Shown one piece after another: positions 59,701-64,000 of a stretch of 64,000 bases of DNA (its first letter is position 1; the number at the start of each line of letters is the position of its first letter). A program made the translations under genes and the position numbers. The DNA is from Myotis daubentonii (lineage: Eukaryota; Chordata; Mammalia; Chiroptera; Vespertilionidae). The notes below the pieces were generated by a model that worked only from the letters and a program-made list of their open reading frames with translations, was not told the DNA's origin and made no database searches. The DNA lies in assembly GCF_963259705.1 (NCBI RefSeq), contig NC_081840.1, positions 1,379,956 through 1,443,955 on the forward strand, read 5' to 3'.

Positions 59701-61284
59701 GCACCCGAGGGAGCGCCTAGAACAGGGGTGGGCAAACTTTTTGACTCGAGGGCCACAGTGGGTTCTTAAACTGGACCGGAGGGCCGGAACAAAAGCATGG
59801 ATGGAGTGTTTGTGTGAACTAATATAAATTCAAAGTAAACATCATGACATAAAAGGGGACGGTCTTTTTTTTTTTTTTAGTTTTATTCATTTCAAACGGG
59901 CCGGATCCGGCCCGCGGGCCGTAGTTTGCCCACGGCTGGCCTAGAAGGTCCATCACAGAGGTGCCGCCTGAGCAACTTAAACTTTAAAAGGACCTTCCAC
60001 TGCCATCACCGCCGTCGGGACCGAACAGCCGGCTGTGCTGCGGGAGCAGAGTCCATGAGATTGTCAGGGCGCCGCCATAAATTCAGGGTCACACTTTTTC
60101 CTAAATTGGCTTTATTATCGTCACTCGCAAAGCCTTACAGAATTTGCAGGCACTTTGGAATAGAGGCAAGAATAATCTATACGCCAATAACACCTTTCAC
60201 CAGAAACTAAAGGTAAATGCTGGTTGAAAGATTTTTTGAAATAAAAATAACTTCGAGGCAAAATGGAGGCAGCTTTCGTCCCTAATTCAGATAGCCCTGA
60301 GTGAGTAAAGATTTAGCAGAGTGTACAAGACCCTGAAATTATTTCAACAACAGACTCTGTGTGCGTTCACTTTAACAGAGCGGCTCTCTGGTTGTGGAAA
60401 TAATCGGTGTGTGTTTCCCCGCTACTCGGAGAGGCACGTTCAGGGCCAGGGACCGGCCACCAGGCAAGGCCCTGCCTTCGCCCCGCAGTCAACTTGTGCA
60501 GGATGCACCTCGAGGGAGAGCGGCTCTTGGGGTCCTCCCTGCACCCCGCGTCTCCCACTCAGTGAGGACCTGAGGGGATGCACCCCACACTGTCTCCAGG
60601 GGTAAAATTCCCGGCGGCCAAAAAGGCTGAGGGGACTTCTCAGAGCAGAGCCCTCAGGACTCAGGGGACACACGCACCCAAGGAGCCCGCTGAGCCGATG
60701 TGAGCCCCAACGGCACCCCAAATGGCAACCAAAGGGGCTCCAGGTCAGGACTGGATGCACAGACATGAAGAACCCTGGGAGTTTTCCATCTGGGTACGTC
60801 TGGGGAAGGTGCCTTCCCAGTGGCCCCTGACACGCAGCCACTGGCCGATGCCACTCGCTGCCCACACCAACCCCGCCAGCAGTGGCCTAAGTGCTCCGGC
60901 AGCATCTCTGAACAAATCCATTTTCTTGAGCTAATCCTACAGTAATTCCTATTTTACTGATTTAAAAACAGCTGCTTTTAAAAATGGCATCTCCTTTGCT
61001 TGCACTGGAAGCAATCCCGTTTCCTCAATTCTTAGCAACACTCGTCCTGCACTGACACTGCGGCCTTTGTCGCTTCGGAACCTCCGACTCCTGAGAGCAG
61101 CAGGAAGGTTTCTGCTGTGACCTGCAAACCGAGGGTCTCGGAGTCGGGGAGGGTGTCCACGGCTCGCCGTCCTCGGACCCGGGCCAGGCAGCGGCGCCCT
61201 TACCTCGCTCCTCAGGAGGGTCTGGACCCTGCACTTGTGCGGGCAGGACACCACCACGCAGGGACAGTCAGTGTCTTCGTGTTT
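47196..61284 (-). CDS. TRAF3: TRAF3, 3' six coding exons, 5' partial
   Basis: TRAF3 is a cytoplasmic adaptor and E3-linked regulator acting at CD40, BAFF-R, LTBR, TLR and MAVS complexes; it restrains non-canonical NF-kB by promoting NIK turnover and supports type I interferon induction. The six exons give 378 residues in one continuous frame, matching human residues 191-568 as I recall them. In order: the last zinc-finger segments (VVVSCPHKCRVQTLLRSE, LSAHLSECVNAPSTCSFKRY), a linker, a coiled coil across three exons, and the TRAF-C/MATH domain ending VDTSDLPDP. The RING and first zinc fingers are beyond 64000. Next to AMN and CDC42BPB this is TRAF3 rather than another TRAF. Confidence 0.97.
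47768..48496 (-). other. TRAF3 last intron, nothing recognised
   Basis: A 729-nt GC-rich intron without identifiable repeats. Confidence 0.55.
48497..48671 (-). CDS. TRAF3: TRAF3 coding exon (coiled coil)
   Basis: Encodes RVIDSQAEKLKELDKEIRPF to GQAARNT and ends in phase 1 before GTGAGC. The acceptor TTTGGTTTGGAAG is unusual, with purines close to the AG and a weak pyrimidine tract. Confidence 0.96.
49205..49395 (-). mobile_element. VES-type SINE, antisense, with target duplication
   Basis: In the minus direction: head GCTCAGCGGTTGAGCATTGA, B-box region, GCAGGAGGCAGCCAATAAAT and A-rich end. It is flanked by GCTATTTTAA at 49195-49204 and 49396-49405. Confidence 0.92.
49406..51797 (-). other. 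TRAF3 intron stretch, nothing recognised
   Basis: About 2.4 kb of the intron 48672-52819. It contains a 12-nt G run near 49617 and no element or gene I can assign. Confidence 0.5.
51798..52007 (+). mobile_element. VES-type SINE, plus strand
   Basis: Head CCTGGTCAGGTGTATCAGTG with GGTTAGAGCACTGGCC, a B-box region repeated as GGTTAGATACCCGG and GGTTCGATCCCCAG, then ATCGATGTTTTTCTCTCTC. A 10-nt C run precedes the A-rich end. Confidence 0.85.
52820..52960 (-). CDS. TRAF3: TRAF3 coding exon (coiled coil)
   Basis: A 47-codon phase-0 exon between GTTTCAG and GTAAGA. It encodes VSLLQNESVEKNKSIQSLHN to SKILHLQ. Confidence 0.97.
53596..54675 (+). repeat. 14-bp G-rich minisatellite, about 77 copies, in a TRAF3 intron
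   Basis: About 1.08 kb of the unit GACGGCAGTGGGGG. Variants include GTGCGGG, GTGGGCG, GTAGGGG, GTGGGTG and GTGCAGT endings, clustered in larger sub-blocks. It lies in the intron 52961-56809. G runs on the plus strand could form G-quadruplexes; the transcribed TRAF3 RNA carries the C-rich complement. Confidence 0.97.
55621..55843 (-). mobile_element. VES-type SINE, antisense
   Basis: In the minus direction: GCCCTGGCCGGTTTGGCTCA head, GGTCTTGGGTTCAATTCCAA B-box region, GTGCAGGAGGCGACCGATCG block, and an A-rich end seen as a T run at 55622. Confidence 0.92.
55844..56809 (-). other. TRAF3 intron stretch, nothing recognised
   Basis: About 1 kb of unique-looking intron between the SINE and the next coding exon. 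Confidence 0.5.
56810..56902 (-). CDS. TRAF3: TRAF3 coding exon (linker to coiled coil)
   Basis: A 31-codon phase-0 exon between CTCTGCAG and GTAGGA. It encodes GTNQQIKAHEASSAVQHVNL to SNSLEKK. Confidence 0.97.
57920..58140 (+). mobile_element. VES-type SINE, plus strand
   Basis: Contains GCCGGCGTGGCTCCGGGGCT head, GACCTGTGAACCAGGAGGTC, GGCTCGATCCCCAGTGAGGG and a CATTGATGTTTCTATCTCTC tail ending in an A-rich tract. An AT-rich unique stretch (57180-57900) precedes it. Confidence 0.9.
58611..58685 (-). CDS. TRAF3: TRAF3 75-nt cassette exon (zinc finger)
   Basis: Encodes 25 residues, LSAHLSECVNAPSTCSFKRY plus GCVFQ, between TTGCAG and donor GTCAGT. It corresponds to human residues 218-242, absent from a known TRAF3 isoform. 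Being phase 0 at both ends, skipping keeps frame. The donor has C at +3 rather than A/G, consistent with regulated use. Confidence 0.95.
58686..59714 (-). other. TRAF3 intron stretch, nothing recognised
   Basis: About 1 kb of intron upstream of the cassette exon without an identified repeat. Confidence 0.5.
59723..59938 (+). mobile_element. hAT-type MITE with perfect 8-bp target duplication
   Basis: Ends CAGGGGTGGGCAAAC and GTTTGCCCACGGCTG, same family as the copy at 8856 but with a different AT-rich core. The octamer GCCTAGAA lies at 59715-59722 and 59939-59946. Strand is arbitrary. Confidence 0.95.
59947..61203 (-). other. TRAF3 intron stretch, nothing recognised
   Basis: About 1.26 kb with an AT-rich part (60080-60420) and no assignable element. 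Confidence 0.5.
61204..61284 (-). CDS. TRAF3: TRAF3 coding exon (zinc finger)
   Basis: A 27-codon phase-0 exon between CTCCTGCAG and GTAAGG. It encodes KHEDTDCPCVVVSCPHKCRV and QTLLRSE. It is the most 5' TRAF3 exon I can find in the window. Confidence 0.95.
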
Positions 61285-62476
61285 CTGCAGGAGGAAAGGA
61301 ACCTGTCGTCAGCTCTGAAACATACAGGACCCGGAGGAGGCGCTCGACGTCCGTCCGGATAGGCCCTCACCCCGACAACGTGCTGGGAGAGCGGCCTCAC
61401 GGGGGCCCGGGGGCCCTGACGAGCTGCAGCCCTCGTGGGAGCAGTGTGTGCTCTGAGCGGGGCGCCTGTGCCCGCAGCGGCCAGGGGAGGTGAGGGCGGG
61501 CTGAGACCAGCCCGGGCCCAGCCTTTGCTCTCGGGGAGACGGGTTTTGTCTGGCCTCTCAGTTTGGGGTCTGGAAATGATGCTTCTCAAAAGCCCAGAAC
61601 AGCCAGACCTCGTGGGTAGTTAAATTACAGCCCTGAAATCCTACTGAAATTATCTTTAGTGCCTGGAAAATATGGGTAAAGTCTGCTTGAGCCCTTCTCT
61701 GGATAGCACCGATTTCAAGTGCAGGGCCTGAGTGACGGACTGATCAACTCGACGCCGCCGGCACCCGTGCACCTGTCCGTAAGTGCAGGAGGGGCAAGGG
61801 CACCGAGCACAGCTGACAGGCGAAGGGCCGTGAGAGCAGGCGGAGGCAGAACTGCGCGCTCAGCAAGGTGCCTGGGAGGCCCGGCCCCGGGACGCTCCCA
61901 CCTCCTCCAGGTCCCAGCTCTCTCTGGCCTCCCAGGCCAGGCTGCTGAGCGGAGAGACGGGGGCCTGGCCCGGCGCCTGGGTCTGCCTGGGCAGGTGTGG
62001 AGCAGAGGACAGGTGGCCCATGTGGGCGAGTGAGCGGGGACGCTTCTCCTGAGGCCCGCAGGCTGCACCCTGTGCTTTCCCGCGTGGTTGTAAGGCCCGT
62101 CTCTGGGTCTGTGGCCAGCGGTGACCTTCGGCACACGCTGCTCTGCTGCTGGGCCAGGTCCGAGGTCCCGGGGGCGAGGCCACACGGCTCGGAGCTCACT
62201 GGAGGGCCCTCGACCACAGGCCTCCCTGAGGCACCGCGCTGGCTTCCCATCCTGCCCGCCTGTGTGCAGCATCCTGGTGCCAGGGGCCAGGTCTTCAGGG
62301 AGAAACCTGGACAAGAGCTCCGCCTCCGCCTCACCTGTAACGCCGGTGGCCGCGCTGGGAGGGAGGAGTCAGGCCTGGGCCTCAGAGCTCACCAGGCAAC
62401 GCTCCGCCTCCTCCCCAACCTGCCCGTCCCATCCTCATGCACAGACCAGCCCAGAAGGACCGCTAGGGATGCAGAG

Positions 62477-62510
<34 letters not shown>

Positions 62511-63243
62511 GGGGCGCCCTGAGGGAGAAGTGGGGTGGGAGCAGTGTCCGGCCGCGAGGCCAGGCAGTCAAGGCCTCTGCAGATCTGTGCGCGGTGCCTG
62601 AGGACAGCTGTCAGGACGCAGGCTGTGCTGGGAGCCACGGTGAGGCTCTTTCAATGGGCTTTGACAGGTATCGCCGCCGGCCCCCCCCTCCCTGCACGCC
62701 GTTACCGTGTGGCGAGCGCCTGCCTTGTCAGCCCAGCACACGTCCCCCTCCCCCGTGACCGTCAGGGTGGCAGCGACCGGTGTGGGACTCCCCAACAGCG
62801 CGTGGCTGAGCAGGTTTCTACGTTGCTCGTTTATGTTCCCCGTGACTTGCCTTTCCTTGGCTCTCGCCCATTGCGGTGGGTGGGACAGTGAGCCCTCCCC
62901 CCGCTCCTGTGCACCCGGAAACTCAGTGTGGGCTCCCTTGGGAAGAGGGTCTGCGCGGACGTAAGGGGAAGATGAGGCCTCGCTGGATCAGGAGGGTCCT
63001 CACACGAGGAGGACACGCAGCGGGAAGGTGGCCACGGGAACACGGGAGGCCGCAGCAGTGAGGCTGTGGGCAGCGCACTCACAGCGCCCGGCTGGGGTGG
63101 GGGCGGGGTTCTCCGGAGCCTTTTGGATTTCTAGCTCCAGGACTGTTAGAGCATAAACTTCTGTTGTTTTAAAATACCAACTCTGAAGCCCCTTGTTACA
63201 GCAGCCAAAGGAGAACAGCACACCCATTAGAAAGCTGCTCATC
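61285..63243 (-). other. TRAF3 intron, no exon found
   Basis: GC-rich intron sequence. I looked for the preceding zinc-finger exons and did not find them, so they should lie beyond 64000. A (GT)n tract is at 62481-62508. Confidence 0.6.
62481..62508 (+). repeat. (GT)n microsatellite
   Basis: About 14 GT dinucleotides followed by a short G run. Confidence 0.95.
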
Positions 63244-63448
63244 GCCTGGTGCGCCTGGCTTAGTGAATGAGCGTCGACCTATGAACCAGGAGGTCACGGT
63301 CCGATTCCCGGTCAGGGCAGTGCCCAGGATTTGGGCTCCATCCCCAGTGTGGGGCGTGCAGGAGGCAGCCGATCCATGATTCTCTCTCATCATTGATGTT
63401 TCTCTCTCCCTCTCCCTTCCTCTCTGATATCAATACAAAAATATCTAA
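63244..63448 (+). mobile_element. VES-type SINE with 13-bp target duplication
   Basis: Head GCCTGGTGCGCCTGGCTTAG, B-box region GGTCCGATTCCCGGTCAGGG, CTCTCATCATTGATGTTTCT tail. The duplication AAAGCTGCTCATC lies at 63231-63243 and 63449-63461. Confidence 0.95.
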
Positions 63449-63657
63449 AAAGCTGCTCATCTATTGGCAAGAACTCAGCACATGATGAAATCAGCCTGTC
63501 AGAGTAAGTCGGACTTGCTGGGACACACCTGAGCTGAAAGCAGGACCAGCCCTGGCCTCACTTATCCGTGTGCTCCTGTTCAGTCCCACCGCCTCCCCCA
63601 CAGTCACCACCCAAACCTCTGACCTCTGCTTCTATTCCTTTGCTTAAAAGGTTCCCT

Positions 63658-63721
63658 TACGAGATTTCTCTCTCCCATCCTCTCTGAAATCAATAAAAAT
63701 ATATTTTACAAAAAAAAAAAA
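63658..63721 (+). mobile_element. 5'-truncated VES SINE tail
   Basis: Only the last 64 nt (CT-rich tail, GAAATCAATAAAAATATATT, poly(A)) were inserted. The duplication AAAAGGTTCCCT flanks it at 63646-63657 and 63722-63733, so the truncation happened at insertion. Confidence 0.88.
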
Positions 63722-64000
63722 AAAAGGTTCCCTCACACACGAATTTGTTCCAGACAAGACCCTGTTTTGTTGTTGTGGTTGCTTTTGAATTTCATCAAAA
63801 TAGAATTCTACCCTCGGAGCCGTCTGCGACCTGGGCCGGATCAGGCTTCTCAGGCTACTCCGTGCACTGCACATGGTGCAGGCCCTCACCTCTCACAGGT
63901 GTGCAACGACACCGTCACACAAGTGTCCCTGGGTCCACCACCACCTGTGCCCCTCCCAGCGGGTGGACGTTGGGCTCTTCCCTGGCTCCCGCGGCGGCGC

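Noticed and set aside
61285..64000. Search for further TRAF3 zinc-finger or RING exons at the right edge
   Set aside because: No frame with the expected Cys/His pattern flanked by AG and GT was found, so I place these exons beyond the window.

Overview
The window is genomic DNA from a mammal, almost certainly a vespertilionid bat. The evidence is a set of tRNA-derived VES-type SINEs, short hAT-type MITEs with 8-bp target duplications, and two HeliBat-type Helitrons. The three protein genes are the syntenic block of human 14q32.32 in reverse: CDC42BPB (+), then AMN (-), then TRAF3 (-). Intron phases and reading frames join without a break in every exon called. Gene names rest on remembered family sequence, not on a database search.

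Region 1, about 1-29580, is the 3' two thirds of CDC42BPB (MRCK-beta). It has 27 coding exons, 1,248 codons plus a stop, running from the central coiled coil through C1, PH, CNH and CRIB domains to the stop at 28492 and an AATAAA at 29556. The kinase half lies off the left edge. Introns carry SINEs, nested hAT MITEs, three antisense L1 remnants and several GC-rich minisatellites.

Region 2, about 29580-31072, is the short gap between two converging 3' ends. It holds a degenerate interstitial TTAGGG array and a long GT microsatellite.

Region 3, 31055-38480, is the whole of AMN (amnionless) on the minus strand: 11 coding exons, 480 residues, signal peptide, transmembrane segment and two FxNPxF endocytic motifs. 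Its CpG-rich promoter contains an E-box. Intron 3 (4.0 kb) is filled with an L1-like remnant into which tandem Helitrons and a SINE have inserted.

Region 4, about 38480-42845, is intergenic: a VES SINE, a GGAT microsatellite and no gene I can support.

Region 5, about 42840-64000, is the 3' part of TRAF3 on the minus strand. Six coding exons encode 378 residues (last zinc fingers, coiled coil, TRAF-C/MATH domain), followed by a long 3' UTR. The 75-nt exon known to be skipped in human TRAF3 isoforms is present. One intron holds a 1.1-kb array of a 14-bp G-rich minisatellite. RING and upstream exons lie off the right edge.

The genes do not form one pathway. MRCK-beta acts on actomyosin downstream of CDC42, amnionless is the membrane anchor of the cubilin receptor, and TRAF3 is an adaptor in TNF-receptor, NF-kB and interferon signalling. 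I found no evidence of a wholly new biological system. The most notable signals are the telomere-like array, the tandem repeats that start just downstream of six splice donors, the duplicated splice donor in AMN, and the nested transposons.
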